A stretch of DNA of 64,000 nucleotides. It comes from CAZRIZ01 sp050950465 (GTDB lineage Bacteria > Patescibacteriota > Saccharimonadia > Saccharimonadales > Saccharimonadaceae). The position numbers and the translations under genes are program-made. The stretch's first letter is position 1. Every line of letters starts with the position of its first letter. Location of the stretch: contig JBMNHQ010000002.1 in assembly GCA_050950465.1 (NCBI GenBank), positions 248,001 to 312,000 of the forward strand, given 5' to 3'. This document shows positions 32,983-41,973 of this stretch, piece by piece. The notes under the pieces were generated by a model. The model was not told the origin of the DNA. It ran no database searches and saw only the letters and a list, made by a program, of their open reading frames with translations.

Positions 32983-33011
32983 TTGCAAAACAGATGAGGT
33001 TATGCTATAAT
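32983..33011 (+). promoter_or_regulatory. promoter of ORF-less unit e
   Basis: TTGCAA (32983-32988), 17-nt spacer, perfect TATAAT (33006-33011). Confidence 0.7.
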
Positions 33012-33017
33012 AGAAGT

Positions 33018-33108
33018 ATTAGTTTTGTTAATTTCATTTTTGAGAGCAATGACTAAACCTATGACCTGAAATAGAGCTGTAGGCTCCAGTGGTTATACTG
33101 GAGATTTT
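33018..33108 (+). ncRNA. short transcript of unit e, candidate small RNA or decayed cassette
   Basis: A consensus promoter and a terminator hairpin (CTCCAGT/ACTGGAG, then ATTTTTAATT) bracket about 90 nt with no ORF beyond six codons (MTKPMT at 33048) and no good SD. The terminator loop GGTTAT matches the other plus-strand units. Either the gene was lost from a cassette or the unit makes a small RNA. Confidence 0.5.
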
Positions 33109-33133
33109 TAATTACGAACGTTCTCAATTAAAA

Positions 33134-33157
33134 AAGACGCGTTTGGTAGCGCGTCTT
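33134..33157 (-). terminator. terminator of array gene 1
   Basis: Stem AAGACGCG/CGCGTCTT with an 8-nt loop, then a T run on the minus strand. Between stop and stem lies a second small GTGC/GCAC-type hairpin. The same pair of hairpins follows array genes 2, 4 and 5, and in altered form gene 3. Confidence 0.9.
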
Positions 33158-33190
33158 AGGTGCACTTGTGTGCGAAAAGTACTAATTCAA

Positions 33191-34408
33191 TTAATTACGC
33201 TGTTTGTTGAGCCAAATAGCAACATCTTCTACGTATGTTTTTTGCCGATGAGTTTTAGCTAACTTGCGTGCTATTGGTAAAATTTGACGTTTGCCAATAT
33301 AGCGTCCAACCTCTCCTAGTATATGAGGATCTAAGAGCCATTCAACGTAATCGAATTTAGTGGCGATCCTGCCTAATTGATCTAATCCTCTTTCTAGTAA
33401 GTCGTGTTGACCATTGAAGTTAATAAAGATAAACCAATACCTCAAAAGATATAACTTTAGATTATTGGCATCTGACTTATTAGCACCTGAAAATTTACTA
33501 ATTTGCTTCCAGAGAATTATGCGCAATTTGGCGCGGATATTGGCTTGAATATGCGAATTATCGCATCTTACGTAAACTCTTCTTAGGGTTGACTTTCCTA
33601 CTTTAGGAATGGTCTTGTGGATTAATTCTAAAAAGGAGTTGTCGTCGCTTAATTTCCAGAGATTAAATTCATTATCTAGCAGAAAATTAAGCATCTTAAC
33701 GCCGTCACCCTTTGTTAGGGCATTTTTAGCAACGACTAGAGCTGCATCTAAAACTATTTTTTCTCCATGATGTACGCTACGAGATAAAATGGTCGGATAC
33801 TTTTCTTGAAATGCTTTAAGTTTAGCGTAGCTGTAGTCTGGTTCTAAGGATAGACAATGGCTAATTATTGTGGCTGCAATTGACGTATCGTTAAATCCAG
33901 CTTTCCCCACAAGAGCAAATTCGATTGCGTCAAGCAGCGGTATCAATTCTTCTGGTTGTTTGCATTCAGTAATTAGAAATTCTACTTCTGTCCTTGTTTC
34001 ATCGGACACAGCTCCGTAAAAGACATCATAACACTCTCCACGAATCATGGAAATTACATCCTCGAGCGTGGCAAATTCGTCATTGAAAAGCCAAGACGAG
34101 TCTTCGGCGTCTTGAGCCATCTTATTCTTTAGTTGTGAAATTTTACCCTCTAGACTGTCAATTTCTTCTTGAGCAGATGCTGAGAGCTGTTTTTCTAGCT
34201 TTTCAAGTTTGTTAGTATTTCTTGCACGCACCTCCTCTATCCACTTCGCAAAGTCGGCGAAGAGATTCATGATCTCTTGTTTTATTGCCATAATCCTTGC
34301 TTTGTTAGCTTCTGATGATTTTCTGTGTAATCCCGCCTTTTCTTTCTTTAATTTGTTAACTCTCGCTTCTAACTCCTCGGCTTTTGTGAACACTAAATTA
34401 TTGCTCAT
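33191..34408 (-). CDS. alpha-helical array protein 1, coiled coil plus helical repeats
   Basis: 405 residues, cytoplasmic by appearance. Residues about 8-105 are heptad-like and highly charged (KAEELEARVNKLKKEKAG, LEKLEKQLSASAQEE), a probable coiled coil. The rest is a run of amphipathic helices suggestive of a solenoid. Of the five array genes this is the most divergent in sequence, but it shares the promoter type, the leader (TAGTAGGTTAAAAATT...GGGAGGG) and the two-hairpin 3' end. No enzyme motif. Function unknown. Confidence 0.75.
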   Translation of the reverse strand: MSNNLVFTKAEELEARVNKLKKEKAGLHRKSSEANKARIMAIKQEIMNLFADFAKWIEEVRARNTNKLEKLEKQLSASAQEEIDSLEGKISQLKNKMAQDAEDSSWLFNDEFATLEDVISMIRGECYDVFYGAVSDETRTEVEFLITECKQPEELIPLLDAIEFALVGKAGFNDTSIAATIISHCLSLEPDYSYAKLKAFQEKYPTILSRSVHHGEKIVLDAALVVAKNALTKGDGVKMLNFLLDNEFNLWKLSDDNSFLELIHKTIPKVGKSTLRRVYVRCDNSHIQANIRAKLRIILWKQISKFSGANKSDANNLKLYLLRYWFIFINFNGQHDLLERGLDQLGRIATKFDYVEWLLDPHILGEVGRYIGKRQILPIARKLAKTHRQKTYVEDVAIWLNKQRN

Positions 34409-34486
34409 TTTATTTCCCTCCCGTTTTTCTAATTTTTAACCTACTAGTAAGATTTTTATCCACCAAAAACTTATCTCGATGTTGCA

Positions 34487-34515
34487 ATCATATTATCTTT
34501 TTGCGCGTAAGTCAA
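34487..34515 (-). promoter_or_regulatory. promoter of array gene 1
   Basis: Minus strand TTGACT (34515-34510), 17-nt spacer, TATGAT (34492-34487). Confidence 0.75.
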
Positions 34516-34530
34516 ACTTACGTAATAAAA

Positions 34531-34554
34531 AAGACGCGTTGATTAACGCGTCTT
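34531..34554 (-). terminator. terminator of array gene 2
   Basis: Stem AAGACGCGTT/AACGCGTCTT with a 4-nt loop, followed by a T run on the minus strand. An ACGTGC/GCACGT hairpin lies between it and the stop codon. Confidence 0.9.
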
Positions 34555-34590
34555 AACGTGCGGGTGAATTTGCACGTAAGGTACGAATAG

Positions 34591-35610
34591 TTATGGAGTT
34601 TTAGAACTTTGCCAGCTACTTTCTGCATTTATTATGGCAGCCCATTTTATTAGTGCCGTCTCGACGGGCTGGCTATTGGCAGGGCAAACTTCTAGCACCG
34701 AATCAACATCTCTGCCCGATTTGGCAAGCTCAATGGCTGCAAATAAGATATTACTATCTTTAACTTCGCCATCATCATCTGGTATTAGAATTGATCTGAT
34801 ATCGTCAAACTTCTCGGCAAGATTTACTAGCCAATCAGAGGCAAATTGCCGTAAGCTGTCGTTATTTCGGAATACACATTTGTAATCATGTATGTGTCTC
34901 TTCAGAACTTTTACTTTGCCAGCTTCTGGGGTGTTTTTTATGTCTTCTCGAATCATAGCAGCTATTTCTTGATTGAATTCGTGCCAAAATTGATTATTAT
35001 GATAAAGCTCTCGGATTTTTTTGATATGCTCGGTTGACTGTTCGTGATGTACACTGTTGCGTATCAGCTTCTGTAGGACGAGCTCGTCGCTTTCTTTTAA
35101 AACTGAGAAATCAACACGACAATTGGCCATAATTTGGATTAATTGTGAGCTTTTTTGTTTATCATTAACTGCTGTTTTAATGAAACTGAGGATTTTTCGA
35201 GAAGTTGCCTTGTCTAACTTGGGAGGCTCTGATTGAACACGAGGTAGGCTTGACTTGGGTTCTTGAGGAAGCAACATAGATAAAGCCAATTTGTACTGAG
35301 GGTGGTTGAGGATTGTGAGGCTGGCAACATCTCTGTCCTGTTCACACAGCGTGATGTACTGATTTAGAATTCGTTTAGCGATGGGGCCGTACTCCTGGTA
35401 GTCAGGCTTACCAATACTTCCTCTAATCGCATCGAGTAAAGTTAAAAGGTTGTCTTTTGACTGGTCAGAGATTAGCTTGTCAACGATTTGCCCCGCCTTT
35501 CTCTCTAGTCTCTCGCATGAAATGTGGGAATGTAGGAAGATTGTTATCAGCCCTTCGATGGTCAGCGTGGTATTGTTTATGCTACAGACGGAAGCGGTTG
35601 TAGTTGTCAT
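34591..35610 (-). CDS. alpha-helical array protein 2
   Basis: 339 residues, soluble and almost wholly helical. A middle segment KSSQLIQIMANCRVDFSVL, then KIRELYHN, aligns with the array protein 4 segment KSTEFVQIIIKCGIDKSSF, then RIKDIVSK. The ends AAIELAKSGRDVDSVLEVC and AIESTKTISEAMQILGVC also align. This shows true paralogy. Helical-repeat (HEAT/TPR-like) architecture is likely; no catalytic motif. SD AGGAGGG 9 nt before the ATG, own promoter and terminator. Function unknown. Confidence 0.78.
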   Translation of the reverse strand: MTTTTASVCSINNTTLTIEGLITIFLHSHISCERLERKAGQIVDKLISDQSKDNLLTLLDAIRGSIGKPDYQEYGPIAKRILNQYITLCEQDRDVASLTILNHPQYKLALSMLLPQEPKSSLPRVQSEPPKLDKATSRKILSFIKTAVNDKQKSSQLIQIMANCRVDFSVLKESDELVLQKLIRNSVHHEQSTEHIKKIRELYHNNQFWHEFNQEIAAMIREDIKNTPEAGKVKVLKRHIHDYKCVFRNNDSLRQFASDWLVNLAEKFDDIRSILIPDDDGEVKDSNILFAAIELAKSGRDVDSVLEVCPANSQPVETALIKWAAIINAESSWQSSKTP

Positions 35611-35692
35611 TTAATAGATCCCTCCTATTTCCAATTTGTAAAGTTACTGAGAAGGTTTGTTGTGGATTAATCACCTCCATTCTTGGTGCTGT

Positions 35693-35721
35693 ATTATGGT
35701 ATAACTTTAATAATAAGTCAA
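35693..35721 (-). promoter_or_regulatory. promoter of array gene 2
   Basis: Minus strand TTGACT (35721-35716), 17-nt spacer, CATAAT (35698-35693). A perfect SD-like GGAGGTGAT occurs about 20 nt into the leader, in addition to the SD at the start codon. Confidence 0.75.
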
Positions 35722-35734
35722 AAAATTAAAAAAA

Positions 35735-35754
35735 GACGCACTACGTAGTGCGTC
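35735..35754 (-). terminator. terminator of array gene 3
   Basis: A perfect 20-bp palindrome (GACGCACTAC/GTAGTGCGTC) with a flanking T run on the minus strand. It is a diverged version of the array's GACGCG/CGCGTC terminator. Confidence 0.85.
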
Positions 35755-35803
35755 CTAAATGCTTATACAGGGTTTTACATAAAAAGAACAGATAGTTGTT
35801 TTT

Positions 35804-36394
35804 TTATTTGGTGTTAGTAGTTTTGCATGCATGAAGTTTGTTAATAATCGGCTTACTCATACGCTTCACGGTATAGTGTCTGGCCTCCGAGTAGGCTGCC
35901 TGTAGTTCCTTCAGGCTCTCCTCTGAGATGGGTTTTGCGCTAAGAGTCTTTTCTATCGCCTGTTCAGCTGCTTTTTTGCCAGCTTTAGTATAATCGATAG
36001 CCAGAAAAGCCGTTATGCACTGCTTAGGTGTAGAGGCTAAGGACAACATTCCCAGCACTACAAGCGTTCCAGAGCAACAGTATTCTAGGTAATTACCGCC
36101 GTCGGTTGTTTTAATAAGGTCTTTATAGACCTGATGCACTTCATCAAAACTGGTCGCTTCTCGATATCGTTCGCGTGCAATCATATCAATCCGATGAGCA
36201 GCCAATCTAGAGGTAATTTCATCGCCGTATGTAATAATATCTTGGTAGTCGATTATATTGCGGCTTCTTTCTTGTATGAGTCTCTGAAATTTTTGTCGCA
36301 ATTCGGCTTGATATGCTTCGTGCTCCAAGTTGTCTGCTGGCAACATACTCCACTGCTCTAAGTAAGCACTCTCAATTAAATCAAGCTTCCCCAT
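35804..36394 (-). CDS. alpha-helical array protein 3, short member
   Basis: 196 residues, shorter than its neighbours (326-405). Helical throughout, no membrane segment. The region LVVLGMLSLASTPKQCITAF resembles the C-terminal S/T-x-E-A-x-x-x-L motif of the other array proteins only weakly. It has the shared leader (TAGTAATTTAATAATTGATT before GGGAGGG) and a consensus promoter. It may be a reduced member. Function unknown. Confidence 0.72.
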   Translation of the reverse strand: MGKLDLIESAYLEQWSMLPADNLEHEAYQAELRQKFQRLIQERSRNIIDYQDIITYGDEITSRLAAHRIDMIARERYREATSFDEVHQVYKDLIKTTDGGNYLEYCCSGTLVVLGMLSLASTPKQCITAFLAIDYTKAGKKAAEQAIEKTLSAKPISEESLKELQAAYSEARHYTVKRMSKPIINKLHACKTTNTK

Positions 36395-36483
36395 AATATC
36401 CCTCCCTTAATCAATTATTAAATTACTAGGCGAGTTTTTGTCGCCTTACTGTAATAAGAACCTCACCTCCCTATTGATGATTA

Positions 36484-36512
36484 ATTATAATATTTTATTA
36501 AATAAAAGCCAA
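36484..36512 (-). promoter_or_regulatory. promoter of array gene 3
   Basis: Minus strand TTGGCT (36512-36507), 17-nt spacer, TATAAT (36489-36484). The leader also begins with GGGAGGTGAGG. Confidence 0.75.
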
Positions 36513-36531
36513 TTTTGTGTATGTAATAAAA

Positions 36532-36556
36532 AAGACGCGTCATATTTGCGCGTCTT
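36532..36556 (-). terminator. terminator of array gene 4
   Basis: Stem AAGACGCG/CGCGTCTT with a 9-nt loop and a T run on the minus strand. A GTGTGT/ACACAC hairpin precedes it. Confidence 0.9.
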
Positions 36557-36586
36557 CGAGGTGTGTTTACACACACAAGGTGCTGG

Positions 36587-37567
36587 TTAGTTTTTTCTTG
36601 ATTGAGCTATGATAACCATCCTTTTGTATGCCAGGCGGGTCGCATGGCTTTCTGGCTGACAGACTCCCAGAATTTGCATCGCCTCAGAGATGGTCTTGGT
36701 GGACTCAATCGCCGTGGGTAAGACATGACTTTCAACATATCCTATGTAGGTCTCGTTGTTGCTATTTTGTGGTAGCGACTCAATGAAACTCTTCCATTGG
36801 TTAAAGGGATTGTCGACTTCGGCAAGCTTAGTCAGTTGCTCTCGGATAAGACACCAAAAACCGAACATTTCATGGCCGCTCAAATAGGTTTGATTAGTGT
36901 GCACAAATTCACACATCTCGGCTATAGTTTTGGTTTCACGAGCCTCCTCCTCTTTTAGGTAGCGGATTCTCTTCTCAGCTCTATCGTAAGTAAGATTGTC
37001 TTTACTAACAATATCCTTAATTCTCTGTAGGGAATATTCTGATCGAGACTTTTCTGCGGCGTCGCTGAGTAATCGGAAGAAAATCCTCTCATCGTCGCCC
37101 ACAAACGACGACTTATCGATACCGCACTTGATTATTATCTGGACAAATTCGGTGCTTTTGCTTTCGTTTTCTGCCTTTCTCCCCAAAGATACAACCACTG
37201 AGCTGCGGTTATGGATCGTCGTCAAGTTTAGTGCTTGCCAATATTTGTGAAACAAAATTGCAACTTCATCAAAAGTGCTACACAATTTCACATAGCGTAA
37301 AACCACGCTATTGACAATTAGACCATCGTCTGCATGGCTATCAGGCAGGGTCTTGTTAAGCTCTTTAATTAGTGAGAGTAGCTTGTTTTTGTAATAACAT
37401 GAGCTTATGTCTTCTTCTATCCGTCCCCCAATCTTGTCGTTAAGTAGATTGAGTAGTTTTTCTGCGGTCTCGCCAGGATTATTCCTTGACATATGAGCCT
37501 CTTTACGCAGAGCTCGCAGAATTCTAATCAGCTCATCGATATACGTATTGTAACTGCTAGTACCCAT
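36587..37567 (-). CDS. alpha-helical array protein 4
   Basis: 326 residues, soluble, helical, with no signal peptide. It is the clearest paralog of array protein 2 (see the K-S-[ST]-x-[LF]-[IV]-Q-I...C..D-x-S motif near the middle). It shares the C-terminal motif with proteins 2 and 5 (TISEAMQILGVCQPESHA). Promoter TTGACT-17-TATAAT is near-perfect, suggesting strong expression. SD AAAGGAGGGG. Function unknown. Confidence 0.78.
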   Translation of the reverse strand: MGTSSYNTYIDELIRILRALRKEAHMSRNNPGETAEKLLNLLNDKIGGRIEEDISSCYYKNKLLSLIKELNKTLPDSHADDGLIVNSVVLRYVKLCSTFDEVAILFHKYWQALNLTTIHNRSSVVVSLGRKAENESKSTEFVQIIIKCGIDKSSFVGDDERIFFRLLSDAAEKSRSEYSLQRIKDIVSKDNLTYDRAEKRIRYLKEEEARETKTIAEMCEFVHTNQTYLSGHEMFGFWCLIREQLTKLAEVDNPFNQWKSFIESLPQNSNNETYIGYVESHVLPTAIESTKTISEAMQILGVCQPESHATRLAYKRMVIIAQSRKN

Positions 37568-37656
37568 TAGTCACCCCTCCTTTAATTTTTGTAAGTTGTT
37601 AAGTTGCTAAAATATGCCCAACTTTAACATGCCGAAGGCTAATCTCCTGTGTCCAA

Positions 37657-37685
37657 ATTATATTGCTTTTTTGCTTTAAAGTCAA
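37657..37685 (-). promoter_or_regulatory. promoter of array gene 4
   Basis: Minus strand TTGACT (37685-37680), 17-nt spacer, TATAAT (37662-37657). Confidence 0.85.
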
Positions 37686-37700
37686 TTTTACATAATAAAA

Positions 37701-37725
37701 AAGACGCGCTATATTTACGCGTCTT
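37701..37725 (-). terminator. terminator of array gene 5
   Basis: Stem AAGACGCG/CGCGTCTT with a 9-nt loop and a T run on the minus strand. A GCAC/GTGC hairpin lies between it and the stop codon. Confidence 0.9.
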
Positions 37726-37753
37726 TTATGTTGCACGTTTTGTGCGGAATGTA

Positions 37754-38782
37754 CTAAGCTTGGGTAGTCGTGGTCTTCATGGTTCGACAAAATGCTTCTT
37801 CACCTTTTTTGTAGAGATCAGAACCGGGCATGCAGAAGCTCAATACATACTCGACTTCATCATGTTCTGTGGCAATGTCGAGTGCTGGCGATATGACATA
37901 TTCGTTAATCGCGTCTATATCATATCCGCGTGCCATACTTTTGTCATATTTTCGCAATATGCCGTTAATCCACCTGAATTCACCATCCTTACTATATTTT
38001 GACATCGCGCCTTTTTCCCAAAGCCACCCCAAAAGTCTCTTCATTAGGCTAAAGCCACAGCTACCGACACGATTTTTGTGATTTTTTAACATGAATCGGA
38101 AAAGCTTCTTGTCTTTTTCAAAAATCGACGGACATTCTTCTGTGATAAATGAGTAGGCCGTACCTGAGCCTTGCGAATTTTTTGCATCGTGTTTCAAGAT
38201 GGGCACGAGCTGTTTGGCAATTGCTTTCCTAGCAACTGGACTGTCAACCATCTCGTAAAGTTTGGCAAGAGTTGGCCTATCTTGTATCTTTGGAGCAGCC
38301 AATTTTATTAGACTATCCCAGTCTTGTACACAATTAATAGACAAATCCTTGCCAGTAACGCACTCTACCAGTAAAGAAACCAAGTCCACTTCTTTTCCTT
38401 TGTATTCAGGCTCCTTGCTGAAGTATAGAACTTTGTGGATAATTGCTTGACCGCTTTTCTCTCCGATTCTATAAAAGTTGTCACATAGAGCCTTGCCGAT
38501 TTGCCTGAGTTTATCTACGTCTTGAGACAACAACACCAGCTGATCTGAGGCAGCCAATTTGACACTCTCACCCAATGGGCAGCTTCGACGGGCGTGGGTA
38601 TTTGCAGCGTCCAATATTTTCCATAGTAGATCTTCAGATGTGATATCGGTTATCGTAAGTCTAATTTCGGCTTTCACCCTCTTAGGAAGTTCTTTTTCGA
38701 ATCTCTTTCTGGAATTAAGGATGTCGATAATCTCTCTTTGGGTAAGCAACCGTCCCTTGGTGTCTGATACTTCACTCATCAT
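37754..38782 (-). CDS. alpha-helical array protein 5
   Basis: 342 residues (or 341 from the next ATG, 8 nt from the SD). Soluble and helical. The C-terminal motif ALDIATEHDEVEYVLSFCMP matches the corresponding ends of array proteins 2 and 4 (A...A...[DE].[VIE]..[VI]L..C.P). It is the first gene of the minus-strand array. Its leader carries an upstream GGAGGTGAT followed by ATG-TAT-TAG, a possible two-codon upstream ORF, and a TTGATG/CATCAA hairpin. Function unknown. Confidence 0.77.
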   Translation of the reverse strand: MMSEVSDTKGRLLTQREIIDILNSRKRFEKELPKRVKAEIRLTITDITSEDLLWKILDAANTHARRSCPLGESVKLAASDQLVLLSQDVDKLRQIGKALCDNFYRIGEKSGQAIIHKVLYFSKEPEYKGKEVDLVSLLVECVTGKDLSINCVQDWDSLIKLAAPKIQDRPTLAKLYEMVDSPVARKAIAKQLVPILKHDAKNSQGSGTAYSFITEECPSIFEKDKKLFRFMLKNHKNRVGSCGFSLMKRLLGWLWEKGAMSKYSKDGEFRWINGILRKYDKSMARGYDIDAINEYVISPALDIATEHDEVEYVLSFCMPGSDLYKKGEEAFCRTMKTTTTQA

Positions 38783-38865
38783 GATTTCCCTCCTTTTTAA
38801 TCAATTGTTAAGCTACTACAATATATTTGATGCTAATACATCAAAAATCACCTCCTAGCTTTTAA

Positions 38866-38894
38866 ATCATATCATATTTTTGTGTAGTTATCAA
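38866..38894 (-). promoter_or_regulatory. promoter of array gene 5
   Basis: Minus strand TTGATA (38894-38889), 17-nt spacer, TATGAT (38871-38866). Confidence 0.7.
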
Positions 38895-38896
38895 TC

Positions 38897-39634
38897 TTAT
38901 TTTATTAGCAGTTCTGGATGGTCTTGGATAAATTTTTGCTCAAGTTGATGGCAGAGCCCGATGTCCATAGCTGGCTTGTTTTGGTATATATATGGTCGAT
39001 TTAGTTTTTGATATTTTTCTGAACCCAGTTTGTGATACGGTAAAAAGTCGATTCGTTCGATAGTTTGGAAGCGTCGTAGATATTTAGCTAGCGAGCTTAA
39101 ATAATCTGGAAAGTCAGTTAGACCTGGTACGACTACTTGGCGTATCCAAAGTGGTTTTTTGAGCTTGATAACTACGTCCATGAACTTCTCAGCTTCGGCT
39201 TGGTCGCCACCAGTTAGATGTTGAAAGCCAGCTGCTAAGGTATGCTTAATGTCTAGAATCACCAAATCGGTGTTTTGCAGTATTTCTTCATAATCTGCCA
39301 CGTTTCCTGTACCTACCCCAGCTGTATCGAGCGCTACGTGGATGTTTTCACGCTTTAACTTTGGTAACAACTCTTTTAGAAAGTCACTATGCAGCAATGG
39401 TTCGCCACCAGAGAAAGTTACTCCACCCGAATTGTATCTAAAGTATGGCTTAAATCGCCTAATCTTCTGTAGCAGCTCCTCGGTGGTCATATTTGGTTTG
39501 CCAGCGACCTGCATTTCTGGATTATGACAGTAGCGACAACGTAACTTGCAGCCACCAAGAAACACCATCACTCGGATACCAGGTCCGTCGACTGAACTAA
39601 ATGATTCGATTGATTCCACCCTGCCAGATATCAT
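38897..39634 (-). CDS. pflA: pyruvate formate-lyase activating enzyme
   Basis: 245 residues, radical SAM. The cluster motif GGCKLRCRYCHNPE (C-x3-C-x2-C) lies near residue 30 and is followed by GGVTFSGGEPLLH. FPDYLSSLAKYL and DFLPYHKLGSEKY are typical of PflA. It installs the glycyl radical on PflB using S-adenosylmethionine and a [4Fe-4S] cluster, which depends on the SufBC pair. The TAATG junction with pflB (one-base overlap) means coupled translation. Confidence 0.95.
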   Translation of the reverse strand: MISGRVESIESFSSVDGPGIRVMVFLGGCKLRCRYCHNPEMQVAGKPNMTTEELLQKIRRFKPYFRYNSGGVTFSGGEPLLHSDFLKELLPKLKRENIHVALDTAGVGTGNVADYEEILQNTDLVILDIKHTLAAGFQHLTGGDQAEAEKFMDVVIKLKKPLWIRQVVVPGLTDFPDYLSSLAKYLRRFQTIERIDFLPYHKLGSEKYQKLNRPYIYQNKPAMDIGLCHQLEQKFIQDHPELLIK

Positions 39635-41865
39635 TAGACAACTCTCTGGTGAAAGGTTCGGGCGATCACCTCTTCTTGCTGTTCACGAGTCAAGCGATTG
39701 AAACGGACGGCATAACCCGAAACCCGAATAGTTAATAGCGGGTACTTATCAGGATTATTCATGGCGTCAATTAAAGTTTCGCGGTTTAAAACATTGACAT
39801 TGAGGTGTTGAGCTCCTTGAACAAAGTAGCCATCGAGCAACCCAACTAGATTGTTTTTGCGAGCGATTAGTTCTTCGCCTAAGGCGTTTGGTGTGATAGA
39901 AAATGTATTAGAGACGCCGTCGCGGCAACAATTAGCAAAGTCAAGTTTAGCAACTGAGTTGAGTGAGGCTAGAGCACCTGATAGGTCGCGTTCGTGCATC
40001 GGATTGGCACCTGGGGCAAACGGTACATGAGCAGCGCGGCCATCTGGCGTAGCACCAGTCTTTTTACCATAAACTACGTTGGAGGTAATAGTAAGAATTG
40101 ACATGGTCGGCTCAGCGTTACGGTAGCATTTATGAGTGGCTAGAGCTTTGAAAAACTCTTCAGTCACATCGCGTGCCAAGCTGTCAACACGGTTATCGTC
40201 GTTGCCATATTTCGGAAAGTCGCCTTCAACTCTGAAATCAATTGCTACGCCAGCTTCGTTGCGCACAGGGGTGACTTTGGCGTATTTGATGGCCGATAAG
40301 CTGTCGGCCACAACCGATAAACCAGCTACGCCATAGGCCATGTAGCGGTGAATATCGGTGTCGTGTAGCGCCATTTGGCTGGCTTCATAGGCATATTTGT
40401 CGTGCATGTAGTGGATGATATTCATGGCGCCAGAGTAAACTCGGGCAATCTCCGCCAGCATGTGTTTATAATCTGGCCACAGATTCTCAAAATCTAAAAC
40501 TTCGTCTTTGATTGGCTCAATGCCTTCAATAACAGTTTCGCCGCTGATTTCATCAACGCCGCCGTTGATAGTGTAAAGCAGAGCTTTGGCTAAATTACAG
40601 CGTGCGCCAAAGAATTGCATATCTTTACCAACGCGCATCGGTGAAACACAGCAAGCAATCGCGTAATCATCACCCAAGATTGGTCGCATAACATCGTCGT
40701 TTTCGTACTGAAGCGAGCCAGTTTTAATCGACATTTCGGCGCAGTATTGCTTGTAGTTTTCTGGCAAATCCTGACTCCAGAGCACCGTCATATTTGGCTC
40801 CGGTGCTGGGTCGAGATTAGTCAGAGTGTGTAATATGCGGTAAGACGTCTTGGTGACGAGTGGTCGCATGTCTTTGGTTAGCCCAGCCATCGAACATGTC
40901 ACCCAAGTTGGATCACCCGAGAAAAGCTCGTCGTATTCTGGGGTGCGTAGATGGCGCATAACACGTAGTTTAATGACAAATTGATCAATTAGCTCTTGAG
41001 CTTGCTCCTCAGTTAATAAGCCATGCTTGAAGTCGCGCTCGATGTAGATATCTAAGAATGAATCAATTCGCCCTAAACTCATGGCGGCGCCATTGTTCTC
41101 TTTGACAGCTGCTAAGTAGGCAAAGTAAAGCCATTGAACGGCTTCGGTGGCGTTGGTAGCGGGTTTAGAAATATCGTAGCCATAACTTGCCGCCATTTGT
41201 TTGATGGCCTCTAGGGCGCGAATCTGTTCAGTTAGCTCTTCACGTTGACGGATTAACTTGTCAGTCATTTCGCCAGTCATAGTTACGGAATCATGTTTTT
41301 TATCTTCAATTAGACGATCAATTCCGTAAAGCGCTACACGACGGTAATCACCAATAATCCGTCCGCGGCCATAGGCGTCTGGTAGGCCAGTAATCAACCC
41401 AGCGTCGCGAGCTCGTATCATTTCTTTAGTGTAGGCATCGAAAACGCCTTGGTTGTGTGATTTGCGAAAAGCGTTAAAATACTTTTCAACTTCTGGATTC
41501 CAAGTGTAATTGTAGGCCTTCATCGAAGCACCGACCATGCGAACACCGCCAAATGGATTGACGATGCGCTTGAGTAGCGCGTCGGTTTGTAGGCCAACAA
41601 TCACCTCATTATCTTTATCAATATAGCCTGGCGCAAAATTATTTGCCCCAGCCACATGATCAACATCAATATCTAAAACACCCTTTTTTAGCTCTTCGGC
41701 TAGAGCTTTTTCGCAAACTGACCAAACTTTCTTGGTTTTTTCACTTGGCTCAACTAAAAAACTCTCGTTGTCGGTGTATAAATTATAATTACGATAAATA
41801 AAATCTCGGACATCAATCTCTTCAGTCCACGGTCCAGTCTGAAACCCTTCCCACGCTGTTTGCAT
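39634..41865 (-). CDS. pflB: pyruvate formate-lyase
   Basis: 743 residues. The catalytic Cys-Cys pair is in [12 protein letters not shown] and the glycyl-radical loop near the C terminus is [12 protein letters not shown]. The full-length family pattern ([20 protein letters not shown] and others) is intact. It converts pyruvate and CoA to acetyl-CoA and formate, so the organism can gain acetyl-CoA without oxygen; the enzyme is oxygen-sensitive. The promoter is TTGGCG-17-TAAAAT with an extended TG; pflA is downstream. Confidence 0.97.
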   Translation of the reverse strand: MQTAWEGFQTGPWTEEIDVRDFIYRNYNLYTDNESFLVEPSEKTKKVWSVCEKALAEELKKGVLDIDVDHVAGANNFAPGYIDKDNEVIVGLQTDALLKRIVNPFGGVRMVGASMKAYNYTWNPEVEKYFNAFRKSHNQGVFDAYTKEMIRARDAGLITGLPDAYGRGRIIGDYRRVALYGIDRLIEDKKHDSVTMTGEMTDKLIRQREELTEQIRALEAIKQMAASYGYDISKPATNATEAVQWLYFAYLAAVKENNGAAMSLGRIDSFLDIYIERDFKHGLLTEEQAQELIDQFVIKLRVMRHLRTPEYDELFSGDPTWVTCSMAGLTKDMRPLVTKTSYRILHTLTNLDPAPEPNMTVLWSQDLPENYKQYCAEMSIKTGSLQYENDDVMRPILGDDYAIACCVSPMRVGKDMQFFGARCNLAKALLYTINGGVDEISGETVIEGIEPIKDEVLDFENLWPDYKHMLAEIARVYSGAMNIIHYMHDKYAYEASQMALHDTDIHRYMAYGVAGLSVVADSLSAIKYAKVTPVRNEAGVAIDFRVEGDFPKYGNDDNRVDSLARDVTEEFFKALATHKCYRNAEPTMSILTITSNVVYGKKTGATPDGRAAHVPFAPGANPMHERDLSGALASLNSVAKLDFANCCRDGVSNTFSITPNALGEELIARKNNLVGLLDGYFVQGAQHLNVNVLNRETLIDAMNNPDKYPLLTIRVSGYAVRFNRLTREQQEEVIARTFHQRVV

Positions 41866-41896
41866 ATTTCTTTTTCACCCAATTTATTACTTATTT

Positions 41897-41925
41897 ATTT
41901 TACCACAAGCGCTATAACTCGCCAA
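41897..41925 (-). promoter_or_regulatory. promoter of pflB-pflA
   Basis: Minus strand TTGGCG (41925-41920), 17-nt spacer containing an extended TGG, TAAAAT (41902-41897). Confidence 0.7.
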
Positions 41926-41929
41926 AAGA

Positions 41930-41953
41930 AAAGCCACCCTTACGAGCGGCTTT
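41930..41953 (-). terminator. terminator of rpsJ
   Basis: Stem AAAGCC/GGCTTT with a 12-nt loop, then TTCTTTTGG on the minus strand. It isolates rpsJ from pflBA. Confidence 0.8.
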
Positions 41954-41973
41954 AGTTTATAAAAAACAATATT

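Noticed and set aside
33191..38782. Prophage or conjugative island in the 33-39 kb region
   Set aside because: No integrase, terminase, portal, relaxase or type IV secretion genes; each gene is a separate transcription unit instead of a phage-like operon.
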